Source: a virus. Taken from it: DNA of 20,328 nucleotides. Positions 7,037 through 13,734 of the stretch are shown piece after piece. The notes under the pieces were generated by a model. The model ran no database searches, had not been told where the DNA came from, and saw only the letters and a program-made list of their open reading frames with translations. The stretch spans positions 1-20,328 of IMG/VR virus record IMGVR_UViG_3300042923_000831. One strand, written 5' to 3'. Both the position numbers and the translations under genes were made by a program. The stretch's first letter is position 1, and each line of letters starts with the position of its first letter.

Positions 7037-7300
7037 CTACTCGTCTAGCGCTCGGCGGATGGTGGCGAGGCGTGCGCGGAGTTCGGCCGCTTCGGTCTCT
7101 GCTTTCGCGGCGCGGATCTCGGCGTCGGTGAGCCGCTTCAGCACTTCTTCGCTCACGTTGCGTTCCTGCGCCTCAATGACCATGCGGGCGGCTTCGGCGG
7201 GGAGACCGCAGTACGGGCAATCAGCACCGTCTCGGAAGGCGATCCCCACGGCGGATGTCCAGGCGTCGCAGGCGGGGCACAGCATCTTGAGATCGCTCAT
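7037..7300 (-). CDS. Zinc ribbon plus coiled-coil protein (87 aa)
   Basis: The N-terminal half has CPACDAW (8-14) and CPYCGLP (28-34), two CxxC knuckles of a zinc ribbon. The C-terminal half (about 42-87) is a charged heptad-like coiled coil (AEIRAAKAETEAAELRARL). The ATG at 7300 has TAGGA upstream and overlaps the previous stop as ATGA. Unknown function; the architecture suggests a small nucleic-acid or protein adaptor. Confidence 0.8.
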   Translation of the reverse strand: MSDLKMLCPACDAWTSAVGIAFRDGADCPYCGLPAEAARMVIEAQERNVSEEVLKRLTDAEIRAAKAETEAAELRARLATIRRALDE

Positions 7301-7431
7301 TGCTCATTCCTATCGGCTTGGTGGCAGTCGCAGGTACACGACACCCGCCGACATCCCGTGTGTTCGGGTGTACTCGGGTGGGCGCAGTACCCGGACATGG
7401 TCATAGGGACACGAACACGAGAAACAGTCAC
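7297..7431 (-). CDS. Cys/His-rich mini-protein (44 aa)
   Basis: This short frame starts at GTG 7431, overlapping the previous stop as GTGA with GGAG upstream, and ends as ATGA on the next gene, so both ends are locked by neighbours. The sequence YCAHPSTPEHTGCRRV and SCTCDCH gives a C/H set typical of tiny zinc proteins in actinophages. An internal ATG at 7404 lacks a ribosome site. Confidence 0.65.
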   Translation of the reverse strand: MTVSRVRVPMTMSGYCAHPSTPEHTGCRRVSCTCDCHQADRNEQ

Positions 7432-7688
7432 GACGCCCGCTCCGGGTCGGAATAGAAGTGGACGATCGTCCCGTCCGACTTCAGGATCACTGAAAGCACG
7501 GTAAGGTTCGTCCCCCCGTACTCATGCGTACCGTTCGGTGGCCAGAAGCGAATGAGGAAACCGTCCCGTTCGGGCAATGCCGACACCTGAGCGATCGCAT
7601 TGTCGGGCAGGCGAAGGTCAGCAGCCGACGCCACTCGTTCCTCCGCGCTGCCCATGAGCCACGTCCGCCCGTAACTGTCGCTAGTCAT
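7428..7688 (-). CDS. Hypothetical protein (86 aa)
   Basis: The ATG at 7688 overlaps the previous stop as ATGA, with AGGA very close to it and AAAGG further up. The sequence appears alpha/beta (AQVSALPERDGFLIRFWPP, LTVLSVILKSDGTIVHFYSD) with no motif recognised. The longer frame upstream is a shadow of the neighbouring gene. Confidence 0.7.
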   Translation of the reverse strand: MTSDSYGRTWLMGSAEERVASAADLRLPDNAIAQVSALPERDGFLIRFWPPNGTHEYGGTNLTVLSVILKSDGTIVHFYSDPERAS

Positions 7689-7933
7689 TCCTGCACCTTT
7701 CGGTAGTACCTGTTGAAGTTGGTTTCGTTGATCCACCTGACCGGGACACGACCAGACGGCCCCGGTTGTGCGTCGACACGCGCCCACCCGAGATAGTTCG
7801 GGGTGTTCCGTCGTGGGCGGGCATCCACAATCCGCACCGGGGTATCGAACCGGACCCATGTGTGGGGGTGCCCGTACTGTTCCAGCAGTTCACCGCGGGC
7901 CGTCAACACCGCATCAGACATTCGACGAGTCAA
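7685..7933 (-). CDS. Hypothetical protein (82 aa; 78 aa if ATG used)
   Basis: Two starts compete. TTG at 7933 overlaps the previous stop as TTGA and has GGGGAG at ideal spacing; ATG at 7921 has no ribosome site close by. I favour TTG. The protein has a helical N-terminus, then a beta-rich basic body (WVRFDTPVRIVDARPRR, GRVPVRWINETNFNRYYRK). Not recognised. Confidence 0.65.
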   Translation of the reverse strand: MTRRMSDAVLTARGELLEQYGHPHTWVRFDTPVRIVDARPRRNTPNYLGWARVDAQPGPSGRVPVRWINETNFNRYYRKVQE

Positions 7934-8718
7934 AACGCGTTCTCCCCTTCTTCACGCGCACACTTCGCACACGGCAACGGGTAATAGTCGTGGAACCGGC
8001 AGAACACTTGCTTCACCGCGTCGGGTGAGGGTGTGCCGGCTACGGGTTCGTCGTCCCACCGCTCAGCCCTCAACCACGGGCCAGGCATCTTCACAAACTG
8101 CTTCTCGGTCAGGAGGGATGCGAGCTTGTACCTGCGAAGCCCCGACATGATGGCCTCGAGGTCGGTCTTCTTCCTCGCAGCGGCGAACGCTTTACGCGCA
8201 TCACCCTTGCCCTCTTTCCGTGGGTACTCTCCCCAGAACTTGTCGAACTCCTCCGCCAAAGGTGGAGAAGGTCTTTTAGGTCTTGTCTCTGTCTCTGTCT
8301 CTGTCTCTGTCTCTGAGCTATGGCTTGCCGGTGGTTTGCTATCGGTTTGCCATCTGCTTGCCGCACCCTTGCTACCCGCTTCCCGGCGTCGATCCGAGAT
8401 CTCCCGCCGCTTGGCTTCAATCTCTGATCGGAGCGGGTGATGCTTCTCGAAGTCGTGGATGCGCCAGCCACGCTCAACCCGAATCCACGACGGGCGCTCA
8501 GGGTCGTTCGATCCGAGCTCGTCCGCGACAGCCTGGCCCCAACGTCGGAGGACCACGCGTTCGTCGAGGAAGCCGTCTGACATCATCCGCCGCGAGTAGA
8601 ACGTGGCCTCGAAGACGGCCCGGAACGCTGCGTCCGACAGTCCGATGATCTTCGGGTGCTCATCCATCTCGATGGGGAACGGCGCGAACAGCCGGTCATC
8701 CTTGCCGCTACCCTTCAT
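7930..8718 (-). CDS. Replisome organizer / replication initiation-like protein (262 aa)
   Basis: The N-terminal 120 residues look like a winged-helix replication domain (FPIEMDEHPKIIGLSDAAF, SDGFLDERVVLRRW, WRIHDFEKHHP). A low-complexity Glu-Thr linker (about 136-145) follows. The C-terminal domain has EFDKFWGEYPRKEGKGDAR and KMPGPWLRAERWDDE, features of phage DnaD/O-type initiators that load helicase. The last 30 residues contain C..H....C..C, a possible zinc knuckle. Start ATG 8718, with GAGGG upstream. No helicase gene is in the window. The role is inferred from architecture and its early-operon position. Confidence 0.75.
   Translation of the reverse strand: MKGSGKDDRLFAPFPIEMDEHPKIIGLSDAAFRAVFEATFYSRRMMSDGFLDERVVLRRWGQAVADELGSNDPERPSWIRVERGWRIHDFEKHHPLRSEIEAKRREISDRRREAGSKGAASRWQTDSKPPASHSSETETETETETRPKRPSPPLAEEFDKFWGEYPRKEGKGDARKAFAAARKKTDLEAIMSGLRRYKLASLLTEKQFVKMPGPWLRAERWDDEPVAGTPSPDAVKQVFCRFHDYYPLPCAKCAREEGENAF
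8285..8314. repeat. Five perfect tandem copies of a hexanucleotide (GTCTCT) inside a coding gene
   Basis: Five uninterrupted copies on the plus strand encode the alternating Glu-Thr linker of the replisome-organizer-like gene on the minus strand. The 6-nt unit keeps frame when copies are gained or lost. Confidence 0.95.
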
Positions 8719-8731
8719 CCGTCGCGCCCTC

Positions 8732-9085
8732 TCATTTGTCTGTCGCGGCGGGGAACGTCACGGTAGGGCTGTCAGCAACCCACGCGGCGTGGCGGGCAGC
8801 GAATTCCTCTTCCGACTCGTCCCACACCCGCTCCCCATGCGGGGTTGTGAAGAACACGCCACCGTCACGGTCGTAATCGAGGTAGCCCTTCGCTTCCCCC
8901 TCCGCAACGATCGCGTTGTACCGGAGCTTGAAGTCCTCGAACTGGCGAAGCTGCGACTCCGTGAGCGGCAGGTGGTGGCCCTTGCGGATGGGGCCGAACA
9001 TGCTCTCGATGTGCGCCGACTGCTGGGCGAGGATGTCGTTGATTCTCTTCGTCCACACATCCGGGAGGAAGTTGGGTTGTGCCAT
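8732..9085 (-). CDS. Hypothetical protein (117 aa)
   Basis: ATG 9085 with TAGGAG 8 nt upstream. The N-terminus is helical (WTKRINDILAQQSAHIESMF, SQLRQFEDFKLRYNAIVAEG), followed by an acidic, aromatic C-terminus (GVFFTTPHGERVWDESEEEFAARHAAW). It ends 13 nt before the replisome-organizer-like gene. No family recognised. Confidence 0.75.
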   Translation of the reverse strand: MAQPNFLPDVWTKRINDILAQQSAHIESMFGPIRKGHHLPLTESQLRQFEDFKLRYNAIVAEGEAKGYLDYDRDGGVFFTTPHGERVWDESEEEFAARHAAWVADSPTVTFPAATDK

Positions 9086-9096
9086 TGGTCTTGCTC

Positions 9097-9306
9097 CTAG
9101 TCGTCTGTTGTTCGGTTGACGGCGTCGGCCAGCAACACTTGTTGGACCCGCCACTTTGGGAACTCGGTGAGTGCGACGATCTCGTCCACGTCGAACCCGT
9201 TGAAGAACGCGTGCGGTATCGCATGGATGCGTTCGGGGATGCTGGGTGAGGTCAGGTGTGACTCGAAGAACGCGACCATCCAAATGCGTGTGCGCTTGTC
9301 AGGCAA
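9097..9306 (-). CDS. Hypothetical protein with HTH-like C-terminus (69 aa; 60 aa if ATG used)
   Basis: The frame is fixed by the stop at 9097. TTG at 9306 has GAGGTGG 6 nt upstream and overlaps the preceding gene by 8 nt; ATG at 9279 has no visible ribosome site. The segment GFDVDEIVALTEFPKWRVQQVLLA is spaced as a helix-turn-helix. Unknown role. Confidence 0.55.
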   Translation of the reverse strand: MPDKRTRIWMVAFFESHLTSPSIPERIHAIPHAFFNGFDVDEIVALTEFPKWRVQQVLLADAVNRTTDD

Positions 9307-9448
9307 CGGGGACCACCTCGCCGTCTTCGCAGCAGTCTTCGCCGGCCAGAGCTTCCTCGCCACACGAGTTGCAGTAGCCGTATTCCCGGTCCCACTCGTC
9401 GAGCAGGTAACCGTCTTCGCTGTATCGCGAATATGACTCTGACGACAT
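9299..9448 (-). CDS. Acidic mini-protein with zinc-knuckle spacing (49 aa)
   Basis: ATG 9448 has a strong AAGGAGGG ribosome site. The protein is very acidic, with CNSCGEE and EDCCEDGE giving four cysteines (residues 26, 29, 39, 40). Acidity may imply DNA mimicry or a protein partner, but nothing specific is recognised. Confidence 0.7.
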   Translation of the reverse strand: MSSESYSRYSEDGYLLDEWDREYGYCNSCGEEALAGEDCCEDGEVVPVA

Positions 9449-9461
9449 AACTGGCCCTCCT

Positions 9462-9812
9462 TCAGAATTCGGGTTCGGGTTTGACGTCGACCACCCTGCC
9501 GTCGTCGACAAGCCACATCAGGGTTCCCCGGTACAGGACCGGGCGGTGTTTCGGGTTCTCCCAGGAGTTGCAGGACCATCCGAGCTCGCCACCCTCAGCG
9601 GAATGCGCGACACCGTGGCACCCCTCCTTGGCGTTGTTCCCGAACCCGCACAGGTGCAGCAGGTTGGAGACTTCGTGCCCGCCTCCGCGCGAACGGTAGC
9701 GACGGTGATGTACCTCGGTCGCACGCGCTTTCCCGCAGCCCTCGCATACCGAGCCGGATCTCTCTTCGACGATGCGGCGGTTGCCGGGAGGGATAGGTTT
9801 CGCGCGACTCAC
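9462..9812 (-). CDS. HNH endonuclease domain protein (116 aa)
   Basis: The HNH core is clear: CEGC (23-26), VHHRRYRSRGG (34-44, catalytic His35/36), SNLLHLC (49-55, central Asn50) and EGCHGVAH (63-70, last His). CEGC and C55/C65 form the zinc scaffold often seen with HNH. A beta-rich tail follows. It may nick DNA in recombination or cleave foreign DNA; it is not a homing type, since it lacks extra DNA-binding modules. GTG start 9812 overlaps the previous stop as GTGA. Confidence 0.88.
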   Translation of the reverse strand: MSRAKPIPPGNRRIVEERSGSVCEGCGKARATEVHHRRYRSRGGGHEVSNLLHLCGFGNNAKEGCHGVAHSAEGGELGWSCNSWENPKHRPVLYRGTLMWLVDDGRVVDVKPEPEF

Positions 9813-10081
9813 AGGGGCACGGTCCTGACGATGGTCTCGAACCGGGCGAACCCGAAACAGTGACCGCAGGAACGGCACGTGATGTAGCGACCGTCAGCTA
9901 CCTTGCGTGCCTTCGCGAGACACCCAACGCACAGACAAGAGGAGTCGCCGCAGCACCGCATGACGCAAGACCACTCGGCGGTCCTGTCGCACCCGTATGC
10001 GGCCTGACAACTGGGGTCGTCGTCGAGGATGGTTTCGTCGAGGATGATCGTGTCTACCCGGGGTGCGTCAAGAACAGTCAC
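9809..10081 (-). CDS. Cys-rich zinc-binding protein (90 aa)
   Basis: Eleven cysteines: SCQAAYGC, WSCVMRCCGDSSCLCVGC, then ITCRSCGHCFG. The spacing suggests two zinc sites in a compact ribbon or RING-like fold. The N-terminus is acidic (ILDETILDDDP). GTG 10081 overlaps the previous stop as GTGA. The HNH gene follows with the same overlap. Partner and role unknown. Confidence 0.75.
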   Translation of the reverse strand: MTVLDAPRVDTIILDETILDDDPSCQAAYGCDRTAEWSCVMRCCGDSSCLCVGCLAKARKVADGRYITCRSCGHCFGFARFETIVRTVPL

Positions 10082-10287
10082 GACTCCACCTGCGCGCTCG
10101 GGTCGAACTGCTCGAAGACGAACGCCTTGCGACGCTTCGACGGGATGGTGAGGTGGATGTGCTGCTCCCCGTTGTCGACGATCAGCATGTATGCGTCTCC
10201 GAGGTCTTCGAGGTGCACGTATGCGGTGAACATGACAACCTCGTCCACGGTTTCGTCGGTGTTGAGCTTGATCCGCCAACTCTTCAC
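10078..10287 (-). CDS. Hypothetical protein (69 aa)
   Basis: GTG start 10287 overlaps the previous stop as GTGA. A beta-rich sequence (SWRIKLNTDETVDEVVMFTAYVHLEDL, HIHLTIPSKRRKAFVFEQFD) suggests a small barrel. Not recognised. Confidence 0.7.
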   Translation of the reverse strand: MKSWRIKLNTDETVDEVVMFTAYVHLEDLGDAYMLIVDNGEQHIHLTIPSKRRKAFVFEQFDPSAQVES

Positions 10288-10460
10288 GGCAGGTACCTCA
10301 TCACCTTGTTGGCAGTGTTCGATACCCGCGCCCAGGTGAGCGCCTTCCGCATCGCGTCCTCCCAGTTCGGGAACCAATCAGTGGTCTCCGAAGCCCTGTA
10401 CCGCACACCCCACGGGTCGGTGAGGCGTGTCTTGGAGTGGAAAACTCTGGGCTTCGACAT
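10284..10460 (-). CDS. Hypothetical basic mini-protein (58 aa)
   Basis: ATG 10460 overlaps the previous stop (TGATG). Basic, with WGVRYRASETTDWFPNWEDA and a helical end. Unrecognised; the start is supported by coupling only. Confidence 0.7.
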   Translation of the reverse strand: MSKPRVFHSKTRLTDPWGVRYRASETTDWFPNWEDAMRKALTWARVSNTANKVMRYLP

Positions 10461-11014
10461 CACGCCTCCTCGGTGGTGAGTTCGGTCTTGCGTCGTTCCT
10501 TGGCGGCGACGACGTCGGGGTGGTTCTGGATGCCGCGTTTGCCGGCGAGATCCCATGCCGCCTTGAGCGTCGGGATGGAGTCGGCGTTTGCGATGTCGGC
10601 CAGTGCAGCCTCGAGCCCGCCCGTATCGGACGGGAGCGGCTGGACGGTGAACGGTGCACGTCGGCCGCGAGTCACAGTCAGTGAGACAGTCAGCGGCTTC
10701 TCGATGTGCGAGAGCGCTCGAATCCGGATGCCCCCCACGGCGTCGGCACCGAACTTGATCGTTGGGTCACCGTAGAGCGTGATGCTTCGGCCGACGTACG
10801 CGGATGCCTCCGTGCCCCAAGCCGCGATCAGAACCCGCCGCATCGACTTACCCGGCTTGTACGGACGTCCGGGGTATTCGGCGTTGTGCAGCTCGACGGG
10901 CTGTTCCGGTCCGCCGGCCTTCACCTCAACGATCGTGATCGTCAGGTCATGCGAGGCGACGTGGTCGAAGTTGAGCTGGTCACTGCGGGGTTCAACGGTC
11001 TTAGTGATGTCCAT
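10460..11014 (-). CDS. Conserved-looking phage protein beside RecE-like exonuclease (184 aa)
   Basis: ATG 11014 has GGAGG upstream and overlaps the previous stop (TGATG). The first 120 residues are beta-rich: DLTITIVEVKAGGPEQPVEL, GRPYKPGKSMRRVLIAAWG, YVGRSITLYGDPTIKFG and KPLTVSLTVTRGRRAPFTV, like an OB or small barrel. The C-terminus is helical. I recall proteins of this type in actinophage early regions without a proven function. Its place next to the exonuclease suggests a recombination or replication accessory, perhaps the annealing or loading partner, but it does not look like RecT or Red-beta. Function is inferred. Confidence 0.75.
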   Translation of the reverse strand: MDITKTVEPRSDQLNFDHVASHDLTITIVEVKAGGPEQPVELHNAEYPGRPYKPGKSMRRVLIAAWGTEASAYVGRSITLYGDPTIKFGADAVGGIRIRALSHIEKPLTVSLTVTRGRRAPFTVQPLPSDTGGLEAALADIANADSIPTLKAAWDLAGKRGIQNHPDVVAAKERRKTELTTEEA

Positions 11015-11280
11015 CAGCGGCCCCCTCCAGTTCGGTATGGGTTGTCTGCGTCGGGGTCGTGCGAATCGGCGTTCCAGCCGTCGCCCTGGTAATCGCGGCC
11101 GGCAGCGTGGCCTTCCAGCCACGCCTCGGCTTTGGCGTTGGCCAACCACTCCTCCCACTCACGCTGGAACGGTGTCAGGTCGTGGTCCTGGAAGACCTTT
11201 CCGCGGTGGACGGCCCACACGTTGCGGAACTCGGCGGAGTTGAATGTGAGCGTGCGGGTGTCTCGGTTGTCGATGAACAT
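11014..11280 (-). CDS. Hypothetical protein (88 aa)
   Basis: ATG 11280 overlaps the exonuclease stop (TGATG). Features: FQREWEEWLANAKAEAWLEGHAAG helix and a C-terminal Asp/Gly/Asn-rich tail. It lies between the two recombination genes. Not recognised. Confidence 0.7.
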   Translation of the reverse strand: MFIDNRDTRTLTFNSAEFRNVWAVHRGKVFQDHDLTPFQREWEEWLANAKAEAWLEGHAAGRDYQGDGWNADSHDPDADNPYRTGGGR

Positions 11281-12125
11281 CAGATCCTGATTTCTGAGCT
11301 GAGTGCGTAGCGTTCTTCGTGTGCCATTGCCGCCCACACGGGCGGTTCGAGAACCTGTACGTCTTCGGGGTGTCCGGGCCACGTGTTCGTCGCCTCACAC
11401 TCGGCGTAGAGGGTGCGGGCGACCTTTGCGAGCGTCTTCCCCATGTCCTTGTAGGCGAGTCCGAGTTCGTGGACGGCGACGAGGTATGGGGCGGTTGTCT
11501 CGACGACGACGAAGGCGAAGCGGATGTCTTGGCCGAGGGTTTCGCGGTACCACTGCTCTTGCAGGAAATACCCGTACTTCACGACCGTCTTGGTGAACGT
11601 GTCACCGTCAGCGGAGTCGGAGGTGGTCTTCAGGTCGATGCCGAACACACCCTGCGGTGTCTCATCGGTGAGCGCGTCGAACCGTGCCCGCACCTTCACC
11701 CCGTCAACCTCACTGAACACGGACACTTCCCGATGCCCGGGAAGCTCGAACAGTGCACGCGCGGTCGGATGCTTGAGGACGGCTTCGGCCATGCCGGTGA
11801 TGGGTCGCATGTCGGCGGCTTTCATGGGGATCTTCCCCTCGAACCGCACACTGTCAGCCCAGTCCTTCGCGGCCTTCGTGGATGCGGCACCGTTCGACGC
11901 GAGCACATCTTCCGGGTATGCGACGGCTTCCGCACCAACCCCGAGCACCGCAGCGTGTACTGCTTTGCCGACGTCGAACGCGGCCGACGTGTATTCGCGT
12001 CCTTGCCGGTATTTGAACTTCGCCGGCGACCCACCGAACTCGGGCAAAAGAAGTCGCGCCCCGGTGCTGGAGAGCTCGGGGCGCGAATGGTAATCGGCGT
12101 CAGGAAGATCGTGGACGACGGTCAT
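11280..12125 (-). CDS. RecE-like PD-(D/E)XK exonuclease
   Basis: The 281-aa protein begins with PDADYHSRPELSSTGARLLL and SPAKFKY, the family opening, then AFDVGKAVHAAVLG with His57. Core catalytic residues are FSEVDGVKVRARFDAL (E139, D150), FGIDLKTT (D164, K166) and YFLQEQWYRE (Gln189/Tyr193). This is the RecB/Cas4-like fold of phage exonucleases (RecE and exodeoxyribonuclease VIII type) that resect double-strand ends 5' to 3' for recombination. ATG 12125 has AGGAGG and overlaps the previous stop as ATGA. Confidence 0.9.
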   Translation of the reverse strand: MTVVHDLPDADYHSRPELSSTGARLLLPEFGGSPAKFKYRQGREYTSAAFDVGKAVHAAVLGVGAEAVAYPEDVLASNGAASTKAAKDWADSVRFEGKIPMKAADMRPITGMAEAVLKHPTARALFELPGHREVSVFSEVDGVKVRARFDALTDETPQGVFGIDLKTTSDSADGDTFTKTVVKYGYFLQEQWYRETLGQDIRFAFVVVETTAPYLVAVHELGLAYKDMGKTLAKVARTLYAECEATNTWPGHPEDVQVLEPPVWAAMAHEERYALSSEIRI

Positions 12126-12268
12126 GAGTCCTCCTCATGGCGCTCGAACTCGTCTGCCAACTCCCGGAAGGCGCTGGCGATCTGGGAGTCGATCGTGTCG
12201 TAGTGATACGCGGGGCTGACACCATCGGCCGCTTCGCGAATGATCTTGGCGATCTGCTTGCCGTTCAC
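12122..12268 (-). CDS. Hypothetical mini-protein (48 aa)
   Basis: GTG 12268 overlaps the previous stop as GTGA and has GGAGGAC upstream; the stop overlaps the exonuclease start as ATGA. A helical sequence (GKQIAKIIREAADG, SQIASAFRELADEFERHEED). Not recognised, but coupling at both ends supports it. Confidence 0.7.
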   Translation of the reverse strand: MNGKQIAKIIREAADGVSPAYHYDTIDSQIASAFRELADEFERHEEDS

Positions 12269-12429
12269 GTGTCCTCCTTGGGGTGTGTGGTGAAGTACTC
12301 ACGCAACGCATCCGCCACCTCAGGCTCGAGGTGGATGGTGGGCCATGTGTCGCCCGGGTGCTGGTAGGTGATGTAGGTGGGGGTTTCGATGACCGTCACC
12401 CCGTTCGACGCCAGAAATCTTCGGTTCAT
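12265..12429 (-). CDS. Hypothetical mini-protein (54 aa)
   Basis: ATG 12429 has GGAGG 4-5 nt upstream and overlaps the previous stop as ATGA. VTVIETPTYITYQHPGDTWP followed by a helix. Not recognised. Confidence 0.7.
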   Translation of the reverse strand: MNRRFLASNGVTVIETPTYITYQHPGDTWPTIHLEPEVADALREYFTTHPKEDT

Positions 12430-12656
12430 GAGTCCTCCGTAGGGTGAAATCCGCCGTCGTCTGCGATGGTCAACTCCCGCAACACCCGTTCCCGCTGACC
12501 AACCCACGCATCCATCGCCGCGTGGTGTCGTTCCGCGAACCCAAGGTTCTGTGCGGCAACATGTGCGGCGTTCTTCGCACGTTCAAGGGTCACGGCCGCT
12601 TCGTCCCGCGCTTTCCGGGCTTCGGCGACCGCATCATCAGCATCAGCAGCGTTCAC
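12426..12656 (-). CDS. Coiled-coil protein (76 aa)
   Basis: GTG 12656 has AAGGAG upstream, overlapping the preceding stop region. Nearly all helical with high Ala/Glu/Arg content (AVAEARKARDEAAVTLERAK), consistent with a short coiled coil. Role unknown. Confidence 0.75.
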   Translation of the reverse strand: MNAADADDAVAEARKARDEAAVTLERAKNAAHVAAQNLGFAERHHAAMDAWVGQRERVLRELTIADDGGFHPTEDS

Positions 12657-12665
12657 GACGACTCC

Positions 12666-12782
12666 TTAGAGGGCACGCCACGCGGCGCGGATGGTTCGGG
12701 TGAGGATGGTCTGCCGTTCCTGCTGCCATGCCCACACGTAGGGGCGGACCAGGAGGCGGACTACGAGGCGGTGCAGTGTCAT
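12666..12782 (-). CDS. Basic micro-protein (38 aa)
   Basis: ATG 12782 overlaps the previous stop as ATGA. The TAA stop sits within the ribosome site of the next gene (TAAGGAG). Basic, with Arg/Trp residues (LHRLVVRLLVRPYVWAW). Not recognised. Confidence 0.55.
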   Translation of the reverse strand: MTLHRLVVRLLVRPYVWAWQQERQTILTRTIRAAWRAL

Positions 12783-12943
12783 CGGTTTCTCCGGTTCGGT
12801 GAGAACAGCACGGTCAGGGCCGCGTGGGTTATGAGGGCTACGGTGAGCCCGTAGAGGATGGCGTGGCGGATGGTGTGGTTGCGTTCACGGTGTATCCATC
12901 CGGGGCGACCGTTCACCCACGCGGTCGGGTCACGACGGCTCAT
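12779..12943 (-). CDS. Small membrane protein (54 aa)
   Basis: ATG 12943, overlapping the preceding gene by 14 nt. A basic N-terminus leads to one hydrophobic helix (ILYGLTVALITHAALTVLF) near residues 29-47 and then a basic tail. The stop overlaps the next start as ATGA. A single-pass membrane peptide; function unknown. Confidence 0.6.
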   Translation of the reverse strand: MSRRDPTAWVNGRPGWIHRERNHTIRHAILYGLTVALITHAALTVLFSPNRRNR

Positions 12944-13250
12944 GACTGCGGACCTGGCTGAGGAAGTAATCCCACGCTGGCTGGTCGTAGGTCGACGTTC
13001 CGCGGAGGCTGGTCGCCTCCTCGATGGCCTGCTCCACAGTCAGCGGCCCGGTCATGTCGCCGCGGCCCTGATAGTCCTCAAACGGGCTGGGGCATGAACA
13101 GCCGGAGTCGGTGCCGAGGTAGAAGCCATCCGCGTCCGCCCAGACGGCGAGGATGTCGAACGAGTAGTCCGGCTCCGACAGGTAGGCCTCATCGACCTTC
13201 ACGAGTCCGTGGACCTCGGGGTGGTAGTACGGGTTGTTGTCCCAGCTCAT
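12930..13250 (-). CDS. Hypothetical phage protein (106 aa)
   Basis: ATG 13250 with AAAGG upstream. Aromatic and acidic: DNNPYYHPEVHGL, YSFDILAVWADADGFYLG, then DSGCSCPSPFEDY. The CSCPSPFEDY segment is one I recall in many actinophage early proteins of unknown function. It is the first protein gene after the tRNA-like structures and the hairpin at 13274-13315. Confidence 0.75.
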   Translation of the reverse strand: MSWDNNPYYHPEVHGLVKVDEAYLSEPDYSFDILAVWADADGFYLGTDSGCSCPSPFEDYQGRGDMTGPLTVEQAIEEATSLRGTSTYDQPAWDYFLSQVRSHEPS

Positions 13251-13273
13251 TTCACGTGCCTTTCGTTTGTGTG

Positions 13274-13315
13274 TTGTGGGGTTCGGTACCCCCAATGCCG
13301 AACCGAACCCCACAA
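13274..13315 (-). terminator. Perfect 14-bp hairpin after the tRNA-like structures
   Basis: Positions 13274-13287 are perfectly complementary to 13302-13315, with a 14-nt loop. No U-tract follows on either strand. It begins right at the 3' end of the tRNA-like RNA, so it may be a processing or stabilising element, or a weak terminator. Confidence 0.5.
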
Positions 13316-13422
13316 GGTGCCGCCCGGATTCGAACCGGGGTCGCCGCGTCTCTGCCTCACGCTTTCGCGTCGGGATTCGAACCCTGAGATGGCGGCATCT
13401 TCGGCCGCTGGAAAACGGCACC
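13315..13422 (-). tRNA. tRNA-Ser-like RNA with expanded anticodon domain (about 108 nt), possibly non-canonical
   Basis: A perfect 7-bp acceptor stem (GGTGCCG with CGGCACC) and a perfect T-arm (CCCGG-TTCGAAT-CCGGG) close the molecule. The D-loop reads AGCGGCC with TTC/GAA pairing, as in serine tRNAs. The middle is abnormal: instead of a 5-bp anticodon stem there is a longer helix (TGCCGC/GCGGCG then TCTC/GAGA) opening into two hairpins, GGG-TTCGAAT-CCC and ACGC-GAAA-GCGT. The first has a 7-nt loop compatible with anticodon CGA. No encoded CCA. It could be a damaged tRNA gene or a structured tRNA mimic. Confidence 0.4.
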
Positions 13423-13423
13423 T

Positions 13424-13509
13424 CGCGCGCCCCGGGGAGTCGAACCCCGGCGTAGACCGTCAGCGCTGATCCGAGCCGTTCCTGATCGCCTCCGCACGCC
13501 TCTACGCGC
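13424..13509 (-). tRNA. Degenerate tRNA-like structure (about 86 nt)
   Basis: A textbook T-arm (CGGGG-TTCGACT-CCCCG) is followed by GGCGCGC, which pairs with GCGCGTA at the 5' end over 6 of 7 positions. One extra base lies between T-arm and acceptor, and no valid 7-nt anticodon loop was found. It ends one nucleotide before the next tRNA-like RNA. A decayed tRNA gene is the simplest reading. Confidence 0.3.
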
Positions 13510-13734
13510 TTGACGACCGTGTAGCAGTCACGTCAACCCCCGGAGGGGCATGAGGGAACGTGACTCCCGTAGCTCTCGAATCCAAAACTTGATGTATCAG
13601 CAGCACACAGAGGCTGCTCTCGACTGGCGAACCTCCAAGTTCCCAGTCGTCAATTCCCTTCGATCCTTCTCGGCTTCTCGCCTTCGGACCTCCCCGGCTA
13701 CTGCGATCGGCACACGCGAACCACCACGTCACCG
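13510..13734. other. Apparently non-coding stretch containing a GATGTATCAG motif
   Basis: No convincing gene: frames on both strands have atypical codon use. GC is lower than around it. It contains the intergenic 10-mer at 13591-13600 and a CCCC-TCC-GGGG mini hairpin near 13540. Possibly a processing or regulatory region upstream of the tRNA-like pair. Confidence 0.5.
13591..13600 (+). promoter_or_regulatory. GATGTATCAG motif, copy 1
   Basis: Exact copy of a 10-mer also found at 15031 and 17761. Here it sits in non-coding DNA upstream (by minus-strand transcription) of the tRNA-like pair. A repressor site is possible. Confidence 0.45.
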
